DNA of 64,000 nucleotides from CAYXTW01 sp964452645 (GTDB lineage: Bacteria > Zixibacteria > MSB-5A5 > GN15 > PGXB01): positions 62,001 to 126,000 of the forward strand of contig CAYVMO010000006.1 of NCBI GenBank assembly GCA_964452645.1, read 5' to 3'. This document shows positions 25,250 through 35,394 of the stretch, in pieces. Made by a program: the position numbers and the translations under genes. The notes beneath the pieces were generated by a model. That model saw nothing but the letters and a program-made list of their open reading frames with translations. It had not been told where the DNA came from and made no database searches. Every line of letters begins with the position of its first letter. Positions within the stretch are counted from its first letter, which is position 1.

Positions 25250-25278
25250 TTTACAAGCGATAATCAATCTCGTATATT
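25250..25278 (+). promoter_or_regulatory. Putative promoter of SBBP/T9SS protein gene
   Basis: -35 TTTACA (25250-25255), 17-base spacer, -10 TATATT (25273-25278). The same TATATT -10 recurs before three dockerin genes in the window. The gap 25063-25347 holds only this and the tRNA promoter. Confidence 0.5.
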
Positions 25279-25347
25279 TCCGGCAGTCTTAGGATATATT
25301 ATGTGAGAGAAAGATAAGTATCCATATATTCTCTGAGGGAGCGTGCT

Positions 25348-28300
25348 ATGAAAAAAATATATAGCATCTTTAAGACTCTTGGGCTTATTGTTGCATTTTC
25401 ATTAATTCTATTAAACCCTTTATTTTCCGAGACATCGCCGCAAGTCACGGTCATGCGAAATATAACCTCCATGCCGTTGACGTTTACGGAAAATTGTGGT
25501 CAATGGGATAGTCAGGTTTTGTATCGTGCTGACGCCGGGCGTGCCGTTGCCTGGTTTACTACCGGCGGTGTAACCTATCAATTTACCCGGCCGCTTGACG
25601 GGCAAAATATTTTTGACCCGTCCGTGCCGAATATGGATCCTGAACCAATTGAAATCAAATATGAACAAATGACGCTAAAGGCCAGATTCGAGAATGCTAA
25701 TTCAAATCCGAACATTGTCAGCCAAAAGCAGCTTGATTATAAGTGTAATTATTTTCTCGGAAATGATCCGGCAAAGTGGCATACCAACGTTCCCAATTTC
25801 GAATCCATAACCTATCAAGATATTTATCCCGGTATCGATTTAAAATATTTCGGTAACACCCAACGGATGGAGTATGATTTTGTTGTTTCCCCGGGGGCGG
25901 ACCCCTCGCAGATTTGCGTGCATTATAAGGGCGCGAAATCATTATCGGTCGATAATAATGGCCAACTGGCCGTCGAAACCGAATGGGGCACGGTCACCGA
26001 ACATAGACCGGTCGTCTATCAGTCGACAGGCGCCGAGCGTCTACCTCTATCTGGTGAGTACGTTATTTTGGGTGAAAACAGCTTCGGGTTTAAACTGACC
26101 GGCGAATACAAATCCGAATTAGCGCTGGTAATTGACCCGGTTGTTTCATTCAGTACTTATCTGGGAGGATCAGGATCCGATTACGGTTATTGTGTTGCCG
26201 TGGATGATGCGGCCAGTGCCTATATTGCCGGCGCAACTTTTTCGACGACTGATTTTCCGCATACATCAGGTGCCTATGATACGTTAGGGGATGCCGGCTA
26301 TGGAGATATTTTTGTTACCAAATTCTCACCGGTCGGCAATTCTCTTATGTACAGTACATTCGTCGGCGGAAGCGAATACGAGTCGGCATTCGATATGGAT
26401 TTAGGCAGCGACGGTTCGGCTTATTTTACCGGATATACTAGTTCTAACGACTTTCCGACCACGCCCGGTGCAATCGATGGCGTTTACAATACGAGCAACG
26501 ATATTTTTGCTATCAGATTATCGCCGTCCGGAGACAGCCTTATTTACGGGACTTATTTTGGCGGATCTAATACTGATTACGGCTTTGGCATCGCGGTTAG
26601 CAGTGATGGTGATGCGGTATTGACCGGATATACCACTAGTAGTACTGATTTTCCGCTTGTTAATGCATACGACAATAGCTTTAATGGAGGCAGCGATATA
26701 TATGTTGCGAAACTTAATCCTGCCGGTGATTCGGTAATATTCAGTACCATTTTGGGGGGAAGTGATAACGATTACGCTTGTGATATCTCCATAAACGATC
26801 TTAACATTATCGATTTGGTTGGATATACATTTTCCTCCAATTTTCCTACTGTGAATCCTTATGACAATACGTCTGATGCCACTGACGGTGATGCCTTTGT
26901 CACCCGGTTTTCCGCGGCCTGTGATACGGTTTTATACAGCACATATTTAGGCAATGCCGGCTCCTATGATTACGGATTTAAAGTAAATAAGTTCAGACCG
27001 GGAATTAACGATAATCGTTATATCTATGTTGCCGGATATACATATAATTATTCTGGCTCTGCATTCCCTACCACTCCGGATGCATACGATCGAACTCCAA
27101 ATGGGTATAATGATATTTTTATCGCAATACTGGCACCTTCAATAGGGGGAAGCGGATCGCTTGTCTATAGTACACTTTATGGCGGCTCAGGCGATGATAT
27201 GGGGTTTGGGATTGGTGTCGACGAAAATGGCAACATCAGTTTTGGCGGTGATACTTACTCCACCAATCTTCCCATGGCCAACAGCATTTACAATGCCAAT
27301 AGCGGCAACGGTGATGGTTTTGTCGCCAAATTCACGCCCGGATTGGGTCCCGGAAACAGCCTTATTTTCAGCACCTATTTTGGAGGCACCGGTTCCGAAT
27401 CGACGCGAGATATGGTCTTTGATAAAAATAATAATGCTTATTTGGTACTTTATACTAGTTCCACTAATATCCCGGCTATTAATGCCTATGATAATACAGC
27501 CAGTACACCCTCCGATGCCTTTCTGGCCAAATTCGGAGTCTTTTCGGCTGACCATACCGATATTGCCGTCGGAACAAGCAACGGTAATTACAGCTCAATG
27601 AGTGTGACATACAGCGGTGAAACCGTCGCTCCGACAGGTAATATCTATTATCGTTTGGGCGGGGATGTTTCTTACACTTCGGGTGCTTTCATACCTGGCA
27701 GCGGGACATTTACATTTAATTTCCAGGCCGGATGGACAGCGACGCGGGCGCTGGAATATTATCTTGAGTTACATAGTGGATCATACACAGAATATGTTGG
27801 CGGTGCGGTCAAACCGATGGTTTACGCGCCACTACTTACAAATGTTCAGGCTCGGAGACCCGACACAACCGAGGCGCGGCGTTTTAAGATGGTCGGGGTG
27901 CCGATTGCATTGGCCGGCGACAGCGCTTGTTCCTCGGTATTCGCCGATGATCTGGGCGGTGGATATAAATCGAACTGGCGCCTGGCCAATTATAATACCG
28001 AAACTCACAATTATGCTGAGTATCCCGGTTCGGCGCCGGTAAAGCCCGGGCAGGGCTATTGGCTGATTACAAAAGAGGCGGCAAAATATGGTGCCCCCGG
28101 TCGAGCTGTCCAGCCTAATAGAATCTATAATTCGCAATATTATTATGAAGTACGCCTTGATTCCGGCTGGAATTTACTGGCTAATCCGTTTCCATTCAAC
28201 GTCGGCCTTACCGAGATTCTTCTTGAATATAATGGCACCATAATCAGTGGGTTGCCCGACTCACTGTTGGACCCACAGGCCTACTGGTATTCCGGAACCG

Positions 28301-29169
28301 GTTATGTCAGTATTTTCACGATTCCCGGCTGGGACGGATTTTTTGTAAACGTAAAGAAACACAACGTCAAAGCGTTGTTCCCTTACCATAGAGCGGGTGC
28401 GACCAAGAAGGTTTTGCCTATGGCGATTTCGTATCCGCGCGAGACCGGTTCTTCCGATTGGCAGGTGCAATTCGGGATGAAGGCGGGGGATTATATCGAT
28501 GACGGTAACTTGGTCGGCGTTCGCAGGGATGCCCTGGAGGGGCTCGACCAGTACGATTATGGTGAACCGCCGCCGCCTCCGGGAGGCCCATCCCTGGCGC
28601 TCAAATCAACTGAGACTGATGCATATTTAAAAAGATGTGATTTCCGCCCGCCATTCAACGACGGTGCCGAGTGGTATTTTATATTTACGAAAATTCAGGG
28701 CCGGGTACTGAGTGTCAGCGGCATCGAAGAAATACCGGACAATATGATTGCCTGGTTAATATTGGATGACGGCTCGAAGATAATGCTCGAAGACGGAAGC
28801 GTAATTAATTTGACCGATAGCGTAGAATCGGCACATCTTCTGATAGGAACAGGAGAATATCTGGACAGCAAAGGTACTCCCGCGTTGCCTGTGGAGTTTG
28901 TGCTGAAGCAGAACTATCCCAATCCATTCAACGCCACGACACGTATTCAATTCACGCTGCCCCACGCCGGCCCGGTCCGGCTGGAAGTATTTAATATGCT
29001 GGGACAACGCGTCTCCACACTTATAAATAAGGAAATGCCCGCCGGATACTATACTTTCGAATGGAACGGCCGGGACGGATTCGGCAATAATGTGGCCAGT
29101 GGTATGTACTTATATAAAATTAATGCAGGAGATTATACCGATAGCAAGAAGATGATTTTACTTAAATAA
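25348..29169 (+). CDS. Very large secreted SBBP-repeat protein with T9SS sorting domain
   Basis: A 1273-residue exported protein. A signal peptide (about 1-28) is followed by a DUF7948-like N-terminal domain (FTENCGQWDSQVLYRAD). Residues about 265-730 are a run of SBBP beta-propeller repeats with the recurring pattern FSTYLGGSGSDYGYCVAVD ... YIAGATFS ... DFP. A domain of unknown fold follows. The last 90 residues, beginning QNYPNPFNATTRIQFTLP and ending DSKKMILLK, are a type A Por sorting/FlgD-like domain that directs type IX secretion and surface attachment. GAGGGAG lies before the ATG. Ligand or substrate is unknown; propellers of this kind are usually adhesive or scaffold-like. No T9SS core genes are in the window. 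Confidence 0.9.
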   Translation: MKKIYSIFKTLGLIVAFSLILLNPLFSETSPQVTVMRNITSMPLTFTENCGQWDSQVLYRADAGRAVAWFTTGGVTYQFTRPLDGQNIFDPSVPNMDPEPIEIKYEQMTLKARFENANSNPNIVSQKQLDYKCNYFLGNDPAKWHTNVPNFESITYQDIYPGIDLKYFGNTQRMEYDFVVSPGADPSQICVHYKGAKSLSVDNNGQLAVETEWGTVTEHRPVVYQSTGAERLPLSGEYVILGENSFGFKLTGEYKSELALVIDPVVSFSTYLGGSGSDYGYCVAVDDAASAYIAGATFSTTDFPHTSGAYDTLGDAGYGDIFVTKFSPVGNSLMYSTFVGGSEYESAFDMDLGSDGSAYFTGYTSSNDFPTTPGAIDGVYNTSNDIFAIRLSPSGDSLIYGTYFGGSNTDYGFGIAVSSDGDAVLTGYTTSSTDFPLVNAYDNSFNGGSDIYVAKLNPAGDSVIFSTILGGSDNDYACDISINDLNIIDLVGYTFSSNFPTVNPYDNTSDATDGDAFVTRFSAACDTVLYSTYLGNAGSYDYGFKVNKFRPGINDNRYIYVAGYTYNYSGSAFPTTPDAYDRTPNGYNDIFIAILAPSIGGSGSLVYSTLYGGSGDDMGFGIGVDENGNISFGGDTYSTNLPMANSIYNANSGNGDGFVAKFTPGLGPGNSLIFSTYFGGTGSESTRDMVFDKNNNAYLVLYTSSTNIPAINAYDNTASTPSDAFLAKFGVFSADHTDIAVGTSNGNYSSMSVTYSGETVAPTGNIYYRLGGDVSYTSGAFIPGSGTFTFNFQAGWTATRALEYYLELHSGSYTEYVGGAVKPMVYAPLLTNVQARRPDTTEARRFKMVGVPIALAGDSACSSVFADDLGGGYKSNWRLANYNTETHNYAEYPGSAPVKPGQGYWLITKEAAKYGAPGRAVQPNRIYNSQYYYEVRLDSGWNLLANPFPFNVGLTEILLEYNGTIISGLPDSLLDPQAYWYSGTGYVSIFTIPGWDGFFVNVKKHNVKALFPYHRAGATKKVLPMAISYPRETGSSDWQVQFGMKAGDYIDDGNLVGVRRDALEGLDQYDYGEPPPPPGGPSLALKSTETDAYLKRCDFRPPFNDGAEWYFIFTKIQGRVLSVSGIEEIPDNMIAWLILDDGSKIMLEDGSVINLTDSVESAHLLIGTGEYLDSKGTPALPVEFVLKQNYPNPFNATTRIQFTLPHAGPVRLEVFNMLGQRVSTLINKEMPAGYYTFEWNGRDGFGNNVASGMYLYKINAGDYTDSKKMILLK

Positions 29170-29328
29170 TGAATTTAATAACGAAATCTCAATTGTATTG
29201 CTGCAAAAAAGAGCCTTGCGGATATTTATGATTCACTGAATTTTTCGTTGTTTCCGAAATAATAACGTCTCTACATTATCGGTCAATCTGATCGATGTGA
29301 AGCTATTATGGACGGCGGCAATTAATCC

Positions 29329-29356
29329 TTGACAATAAAAGATAAGTAGGTATATT
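29329..29356 (+). promoter_or_regulatory. Promoter of beta-helix dockerin gene
   Basis: -35 TTGACA (29329-29334), 16-base spacer, -10 TATATT (29351-29356). The same box/spacer combination precedes both C10 protease genes. Confidence 0.65.
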
Positions 29357-29421
29357 TTCTTTTAGATGGACACCATGTTCCACATCTGGAAAGAGAATAG
29401 AAATATCTATGGAGGATTATC

Positions 29422-30633
29422 ATGAAGAGGCTCGCAGAATTCTCAATTTCATTGGGATTTATTATATTATTCCCCGTTCTTTTATCAGCCAATACAATCT
29501 TTGTCCCCGATGACTCGGCGACCATCCAGGCCGGTATCAACGGTGCTTTTGAAGGCGATACAGTCCTGGTTCGGCCGGGCATCTATTACGGTGCGGGCAA
29601 CATCGGGCTTGATTTCAATGGGAAAAATATCGCGGTCGTCGGTGAAGCCGGTTCCGCCTCAACCGTTATCGACGGTCAATATGGTTACCCTGGTTACGAC
29701 CGCGGTTTTTATCTTCACAGCGGTGAGAATGCGACGTCAATAATCGACGGTTTTTCATTCTATAATTGCGTCCCTTCCCTGCCTGGCGGGGGCGGCGGCG
29801 GTATTTGCTGCGAAGGCGCCTCACCACAAATAAAAAACTGCTATTTCCAGCAGTGCAGCGGCTATATCGGTGGCGGTATCGGGTGTTTTAACGGCGCTTC
29901 ACCCATGATAACGAATTGCACTTTTATCGGCAATGGCATGGCATTCGGCGGCGCCGTGGGAGCAAATTCAGCCTCGCCGATACTCGAAAGCTGCCTTATT
30001 GTCAAAAATGTGGTCGCCTTCGGGGGCGGTGGTGTTGCCGGTTTTCTTTCATATATTCAATGTAACAATATTACTTTTTCAGGCAACTATTGTGGCGAAG
30101 CCGGAACGGGAGGAACCGTGCATTGCGACAACTCGGCTATCGAACTGACCGACTGCATTATAACCTTCGGGCCGGCGGGCGAGCCGGTTTCGCTGGTCGA
30201 TACGTCTATCGCCTACATGAGCTGCTGCGACGTCTATGGCAACGCCGACGGTGACTGGGTCGGCGATATCGCCGGTCAATCCGGGGAAAACGGGAATTTT
30301 TCGGTCAACCCGCTTTTCTGCGACACGCTCGGTTACGGTGATTATCGTCTGGCCGCAAATTCACCCTGCCTGCCCGATTATAACGATTGCGGAGTCCTGA
30401 TCGGCGCCTACGGTGCCGGGTGCTATACTCGAATTTGCGGTGACATAAACGGCGATTATATAATCGACATCTTCGATATAACCCACCTGATTTTTTACTT
30501 ATACATGGATGGTCTGCAGCCGGTCGATATTCAAATGGCTGATGTCAACGGCGACGGGGCGCTCAACATTTTTGATATATCTTATCTTATATCATACCTC
30601 TACCTCGGCGGTCCGGCACCCAATTGCCCGTAA
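29422..30633 (+). CDS. Secreted right-handed beta-helix protein with dockerin repeats
   Basis: A 403-residue protein. A signal peptide ending near LLSANT is followed by the polysaccharide-lyase-like opening FVPDDSATIQAGINGA and GDTVLVRPGIYYG, typical of DUF1565/NosD-type parallel beta-helices, then Gly/Cys-rich coils (IKNCYFQQC, MITNCTFIGNG, LESCLIV). Residues about 338-403 are two dockerin-like EF-hand repeats (CGDINGDYIIDIFDITHLIF and ADVNGDGALNIFDISYLIS) ending NCP. GGAGG precedes the ATG. It is probably cell-surface or released; whether it cleaves polysaccharide cannot be told because no catalytic lyase residues are evident. Confidence 0.85.
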   Translation: MKRLAEFSISLGFIILFPVLLSANTIFVPDDSATIQAGINGAFEGDTVLVRPGIYYGAGNIGLDFNGKNIAVVGEAGSASTVIDGQYGYPGYDRGFYLHSGENATSIIDGFSFYNCVPSLPGGGGGGICCEGASPQIKNCYFQQCSGYIGGGIGCFNGASPMITNCTFIGNGMAFGGAVGANSASPILESCLIVKNVVAFGGGGVAGFLSYIQCNNITFSGNYCGEAGTGGTVHCDNSAIELTDCIITFGPAGEPVSLVDTSIAYMSCCDVYGNADGDWVGDIAGQSGENGNFSVNPLFCDTLGYGDYRLAANSPCLPDYNDCGVLIGAYGAGCYTRICGDINGDYIIDIFDITHLIFYLYMDGLQPVDIQMADVNGDGALNIFDISYLISYLYLGGPAPNCP

Positions 30634-30680
30634 AAAACCGAATTTTCTGCCTTTCTCAATCCATAAAAAAGGCTTATGAG

Positions 30681-30708
30681 TTGACAGAGTCTTTTGTTTT
30701 TGTAAATT
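30681..30708 (+). promoter_or_regulatory. Promoter of flavin reductase gene
   Basis: -35 TTGACA (30681-30686), 16-base spacer, -10 TAAATT (30703-30708), 54 bases before the start codon. Confidence 0.5.
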
Positions 30709-30762
30709 AGGCAAAAACATAATTTGCCCGGATGGGTGTTCTATTATGAAAGGTAACGTGGA

Positions 30763-31236
30763 ATGAAAGAAACCGGAAAAGTCTTGAAAAAACTCGAATA
30801 TGGAGTCTATCTGGTCAGTACCGGAAAAGGTCATAGCGGCAACGCTTTTACGGCCAGCTGGATCACGCAGGTAAGCTCAGAACCGCCGATGGTCGCCATT
30901 GCCGTTAAGAGCTCGCATCAGTCCGCCAAAATTATCAAAGAGCACGGAGCCTTTGTCGTCAATCTCCTCAAAGACAAATGGGTCGATGTCGCTAAAACGT
31001 ATTATGGTCCGGCCGAGTCCGGCTATGAAAAGCTCAAACATTCATTCATACAAGATTCGCCCGCGACCGGCACGCCGATTTTCGAGGGTGTCCCCGGCTA
31101 TCTCGATTGCGTCGTGGTCGAGACGGTTCCGGCAGGCAATCATACGATATTTATCGGTGAAGTCAAAGCCGCCCAATTGAACGACGACATCCCTATCCTG
31201 ACCACGACCAACAGCAAACTGCGTTACGCGGGTTGA
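30763..31236 (+). CDS. Flavin reductase-like FMN-binding protein
   Basis: A 157-residue split-barrel protein of the flavin reductase (RutF/HpaC-like) family: GVYLVSTGKGHSGNAFTASWITQVSSEPP is the FMN-binding stretch, and GYLDCVVVETVPAGNHTIFIGEV is the conserved C-terminal half with the dimer-interface His. It may supply reduced flavin to an oxygenase or reductase, or belong to the HRB/flavoredoxin side. No partner gene adjoins it. AAAGGTAACGTGG precedes the ATG. Confidence 0.85.
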   Translation: MKETGKVLKKLEYGVYLVSTGKGHSGNAFTASWITQVSSEPPMVAIAVKSSHQSAKIIKEHGAFVVNLLKDKWVDVAKTYYGPAESGYEKLKHSFIQDSPATGTPIFEGVPGYLDCVVVETVPAGNHTIFIGEVKAAQLNDDIPILTTTNSKLRYAG

Positions 31237-31418
31237 GATAATTAATTCGACCGGGGAGTCTGAGTGATCCACCGCCTGCTGTGCGTTGGTGAATTTAAAT
31301 AGTACCGACGCCCTTACAATCCCACCCCCCGCCGCTTGCGGCGCGGGACGCACATATATTTGCCCTCGCTCCGAACCGACCGGGCACGCATACTTGGCGG
31401 CTCAAAGCTTTTATTTGC

Positions 31419-34364
31419 CTAATACCCGAAAACCTCATTAAGTGTCAGGTATTTTACGTCTCCATATTTCGCCAGCACTTTTTTATCGAGCTTGGCGCGA
31501 TCACCAAGGACAAGAATAGTATATTTTTTGTTTTTAAAGTGCTTATCGTGAAAAGCTTCGACATCGGCCATAGCAAGACCGGGAACACCTTCGTAGACGT
31601 CTTTCCGAATATCATGATTGTTACCCATTTCTTTGGCATGTTCATAGTTAAAAAGAACGTCCGATTTGGTAATCCGCTCGGCTTGTATCTGTTTGATAAT
31701 GGCATCCTTCGAAGCATCAAGCAGCACTTCCGATTCCGGCATATTTTCAAGCAGGTCGGTCATGCCGGCCATCGCTTCCGGCAATTTATCCGCTTGAGTC
31801 CCTATGTACGACCGAATATAATGCGCCTTATCCTCTTTATCCGGCGTCGAATAGCTGGCCCAGGTCGAGTAGGCCAGCGCTTTGGCCTCGCGCAGCGTCT
31901 GGAAAATAATCGAGCACATGCCGCCACCGTAATACTCATTGAATAATCTCCGAAGCGCAGCGTTATGGCTGTTATATGGTTCGTCTTTGGAAAGCATCAT
32001 AATTTCAGCCTGCTTCATATCATAATCGACAACATAGACCTGATTTTTTTTCATCGGTAACTGCTCGAATACAACCGGCTTCGGAATAAGATTGAACTTA
32101 TCGGGCACGTTATGATATTTATTCAATGAAGCGATCAGACTATTTTTATCGGCCGGACCATAGTACAGTATACGATGTTCATATCCGCTTAGACTTTTTA
32201 CGATATCGATCAATTCCTCCGGCGTCAGCGAATTAAGCTCTGCTTCGGAGAGAATATTCGTGTACGGCGACTTGGGTCCGTACATACCATAATTCACCAT
32301 CGCGTCACGGAGGATGCGCCGTTTCGATTTTTTATTATCTTCACGCCTTTTTAAAATATCCTTAACGAGATTTTGCAAAGCTTCTTTATTGGGTTGGGCA
32401 TCGGAAAGAAGTTCTTCCAACAACGGCAGACCTTTTTCAAAATTTTCAGCCAGGCCGGAAAGCGATATCCAGATTTGGTCATCGGAACTGGATACCGAGA
32501 AAGAGCAGCCGACCTTATAAAACTCCTCTTTCAATTGTACCGGGGTGAATTTCGATGTACCGAGATAGCTGAGATAGTTTAGGGCGATTCCCAGCCGTCT
32601 GTCGTTATTTGTGCCCATATCCAAAAGATAATAAAGACGGAATAGCTCGTTTTCGTCATTGGCCTTATACAAAACCGGGATATTGTTCTTGATATTAAAT
32701 CTTTCAATATCTTTGTCGTAATCCAAAAAGGCCGGTGAAATTTCCGGGGCTTTTTCTGCCATAATATTGGCCGCGAATTTCGAGCGGACATCGCGATTAA
32801 GCTCGACCGGCGTGATTTCAGGCTTTTCAATCTTCATAACATTGTTGTCAACGCCGACCCGTTTATAAACAACGACATAATTGTCACCGTAATTTTTATT
32901 GGCGAAATTGACAATATCCTGTTTACTGATTTTCGAAAGGCGGTTGATTTTGTTGACGTAATCTTCCCACCTGGTATCGTTGATAAAGGCATCGACCAGA
33001 GCCGCATCGCGCGCCCAGTTACTTTCGTAATGTTTTATCTGCCGCAATTTCAAATCATTGATAATCGCCGGCAACAGCCAATCGGGGAAATCGCCTTTTT
33101 TCAAAGATGCAATCTGATCCAGAAGCAAATCTTTGACTTGCTCCAGCGTTTGACCTTCTTTGGGACGACCGCGCAGGACATGCACCGAATAGTCCTTCAT
33201 AATATCCGGATATGAATCGGCGCTGAGGACTTTCTGGCTCTGGTTGAGACGCAGGTCGATCAGTCCGGCATAGCTATTGTTGAGTATCATATCTATCAAT
33301 TCCAGCATGTCGGCATCATGGCTGTTGGCGCCGCCAAAACGGAAACCGAGCTCCACGCTTTCGGCTTCGGGTCCGACCACTTCTTTGACAATCGGGCGCT
33401 CGATAGGATCCTCCCGGGGCGGGACATAAGCGGGAACATCTTTGGCAGGCCACGAACCGAAAGTGCTGTCAATCATTCTAATGACCTGATCGGGATTAAA
33501 ATCGCCGGAGAGACAGATAGCCATGTTGTTCGGAACGTAATAGGTTTTGCGATAATCGATGAGTTTTTGAAGGGACGGATTTTTCAAATGTTCGATTTTG
33601 CCCAATGTAGTCTGGGTGCCGTACTGATGTTTTTGAAAGAGACCGGAATATAAAGCTTCCTCGACTTTGTCTCGATCATTGTCCAGGCTCCTGTTTTTCT
33701 CTTCATAAACCGCCTCCAGTTCTGTATGAAAAAGCCGCATGACCGGGTCCTTGAATCTTTCAGCTTCGATTTGAAGCCACTTATCTGTTTGATTGGAAGG
33801 GATATTATTAATATAAACCGTTTGTTCTACCGAGGTGTAAGCGTTGGTTCCTTCGGCCCCGATAGCACCGAGCATTTTGTCATATTCGTTGGGGATGGCG
33901 TATTTGGCGGCGACACCGGAAATACTGTCGATCTGATGATACAGTTTTTTTCTTTCGGTCGAATCGGTCGTTTTAAAACGCTTCTCATAAAGGGCGATTA
34001 TTTTATCGAGTTCGACTCGTTCCTTAGGATAATCGAGACTTCCGAATTCATTGGTTCCCTTAAAAAGCATGTGCTCCAGATAATGCGCCAGACCGGTGGT
34101 ACTGGCCGGGTCATACTTAGACCCGACCTTGACCGGGATGGCCGTCTGGATGCGCGGTTCGTCTTTGTAGATAGTCATATAAACCGTTAGTCCATTATCG
34201 AGATGGTATATCCGGGCGTCAAGCGGATCCCCCGCGACTTTTTCGTATGTGTATTTTCCATGAGTGACTCGCGACGTTTTGGAGCAGCCCAAAACGAAGA
34301 GCAGTATCAGGAAAATCATGATTATTATCAATCCTGAGATAAAATGTCGCATGAATGTCTTCAT
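31419..34364 (-). CDS. M16 zinc metalloprotease, predicted lipoprotein
   Basis: A 981-residue two-half M16 (pitrilysin/insulysin-like) protease. A signal with lipobox FVLGC (C27) anchors it in the envelope. The inverted zinc motif HxxEH is HYLEH (94-98), and the downstream Glu ligand lies in ELEAVYEEKN. The second half has the usual inactive partner domain with the RY-type loop (YSTWASYSTP). Starts: the ATG at 34364 is 9 bases after GGAG; a TTG two codons upstream is too close to it. Such proteins degrade peptides in the periplasm or at the surface. The 254-base region upstream to the divergent gene shows no clear feature. Confidence 0.92.
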   Translation of the reverse strand: MKTFMRHFISGLIIIMIFLILLFVLGCSKTSRVTHGKYTYEKVAGDPLDARIYHLDNGLTVYMTIYKDEPRIQTAIPVKVGSKYDPASTTGLAHYLEHMLFKGTNEFGSLDYPKERVELDKIIALYEKRFKTTDSTERKKLYHQIDSISGVAAKYAIPNEYDKMLGAIGAEGTNAYTSVEQTVYINNIPSNQTDKWLQIEAERFKDPVMRLFHTELEAVYEEKNRSLDNDRDKVEEALYSGLFQKHQYGTQTTLGKIEHLKNPSLQKLIDYRKTYYVPNNMAICLSGDFNPDQVIRMIDSTFGSWPAKDVPAYVPPREDPIERPIVKEVVGPEAESVELGFRFGGANSHDADMLELIDMILNNSYAGLIDLRLNQSQKVLSADSYPDIMKDYSVHVLRGRPKEGQTLEQVKDLLLDQIASLKKGDFPDWLLPAIINDLKLRQIKHYESNWARDAALVDAFINDTRWEDYVNKINRLSKISKQDIVNFANKNYGDNYVVVYKRVGVDNNVMKIEKPEITPVELNRDVRSKFAANIMAEKAPEISPAFLDYDKDIERFNIKNNIPVLYKANDENELFRLYYLLDMGTNNDRRLGIALNYLSYLGTSKFTPVQLKEEFYKVGCSFSVSSSDDQIWISLSGLAENFEKGLPLLEELLSDAQPNKEALQNLVKDILKRREDNKKSKRRILRDAMVNYGMYGPKSPYTNILSEAELNSLTPEELIDIVKSLSGYEHRILYYGPADKNSLIASLNKYHNVPDKFNLIPKPVVFEQLPMKKNQVYVVDYDMKQAEIMMLSKDEPYNSHNAALRRLFNEYYGGGMCSIIFQTLREAKALAYSTWASYSTPDKEDKAHYIRSYIGTQADKLPEAMAGMTDLLENMPESEVLLDASKDAIIKQIQAERITKSDVLFNYEHAKEMGNNHDIRKDVYEGVPGLAMADVEAFHDKHFKNKKYTILVLGDRAKLDKKVLAKYGDVKYLTLNEVFGY

Positions 34365-34624
34365 TTTCAATATCTCCTTTAATTAAGATCATTTGCCTAA
34401 TTGTTACGATTTTTATTCATTGGTCCGGAAGATTTTGACAGGTAGTGTATTCTGGAATGTCATTCTTCAAATCTGGCAAATAATGGCAGAATTGTCAATA
34501 GCCGAGTTAATGAATTGTCGGTTATCGTTTTAACAAATTTGGTATTAAAAGGGCAATCAACTTTTACCTGTAATGAAATTGACAGACTCGACAATTATCG
34601 CTATATATAATCGGATTGATTTTT

Positions 34625-35347
34625 ATGTTTATGTCTTCGTTGAAAAAAAACGCCCTGGAGTTTAAATCACTCCATGAATGGCCTGATAACGCCAATGATG
34701 CCATAAAAATCCAGCGTAAACTGAGCGTGAAGGTAATAAATGACGAAATGTCTTTAAAACCGGAAACGGTCACCGCCGTAGATACGGCGTTTGACGGTAA
34801 TAATAATTATCTTTTTGCATCCGCCGTGACTTTTGATTTCCCCGGATTAAATGAAATGGAGTTTACGACTGCGAAAAAAAAGGCGAGATTCCCATATATA
34901 CCGGGTTTGAAGGCTTTTCGCGAAGGGCCGGTAATATTAACAGCGCTTGCAAAACTCAAACATACACCGGAAATCGTAATTTATCGCGCGCATGGGATTG
35001 CTCATCCGCGATATTTCGGGCTGGCATCACATTTGGGCGTTTTAACTGATATTCCCTCCATTGGCTGTGCGCTGAAAATTCTGGCGGGGGATTATAATAT
35101 GCCGCCGGTAAATAAAGGAGGGTGGAAACCGTTGTTTGCCGATGGCAATGAGGTCGGCTGTGTTTATCGAAGCAGAACCGATGTGAAACCGATTTTTATA
35201 TCTCCGGGCCATCTATGTAATATAGAGGATGCGGTTAATATTGTTGCCGGGTGTCTGACCGTGTACAGAATACCGGAACCTCTGAGAAAAGCACATCTGT
35301 ATGCCAACCGGTTTAAACAGTTTCCGGCAGACCAATCCAAGGCGTAA
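34625..35347 (+). CDS. Endonuclease V homologue, likely catalytically impaired
   Basis: A 240-residue protein of the Nfi/endonuclease V family, which normally nicks DNA near deoxyinosine. TAVDTAF keeps the first metal Asp, YIPGLKAFREGP keeps the Glu, and GIAHPRYFGLASHLGVLTDIPSIGCA and ISPGHL (His) are conserved. But the motif that is normally VDGxG just before GIAHPR reads YRAHG, placing R121 where the catalytic metal-binding Asp should be. Repair activity is therefore doubtful. The start is uncertain (ATG at 34625 or 34631; no strong ribosome site). It is followed 47 bases later by an M20 amidohydrolase. Confidence 0.85.
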   Translation: MFMSSLKKNALEFKSLHEWPDNANDAIKIQRKLSVKVINDEMSLKPETVTAVDTAFDGNNNYLFASAVTFDFPGLNEMEFTTAKKKARFPYIPGLKAFREGPVILTALAKLKHTPEIVIYRAHGIAHPRYFGLASHLGVLTDIPSIGCALKILAGDYNMPPVNKGGWKPLFADGNEVGCVYRSRTDVKPIFISPGHLCNIEDAVNIVAGCLTVYRIPEPLRKAHLYANRFKQFPADQSKA

Positions 35348-35394
35348 AAAGAATAAATGAATTATTTAAAAATGAATTTATCTGTAAAACCTAC

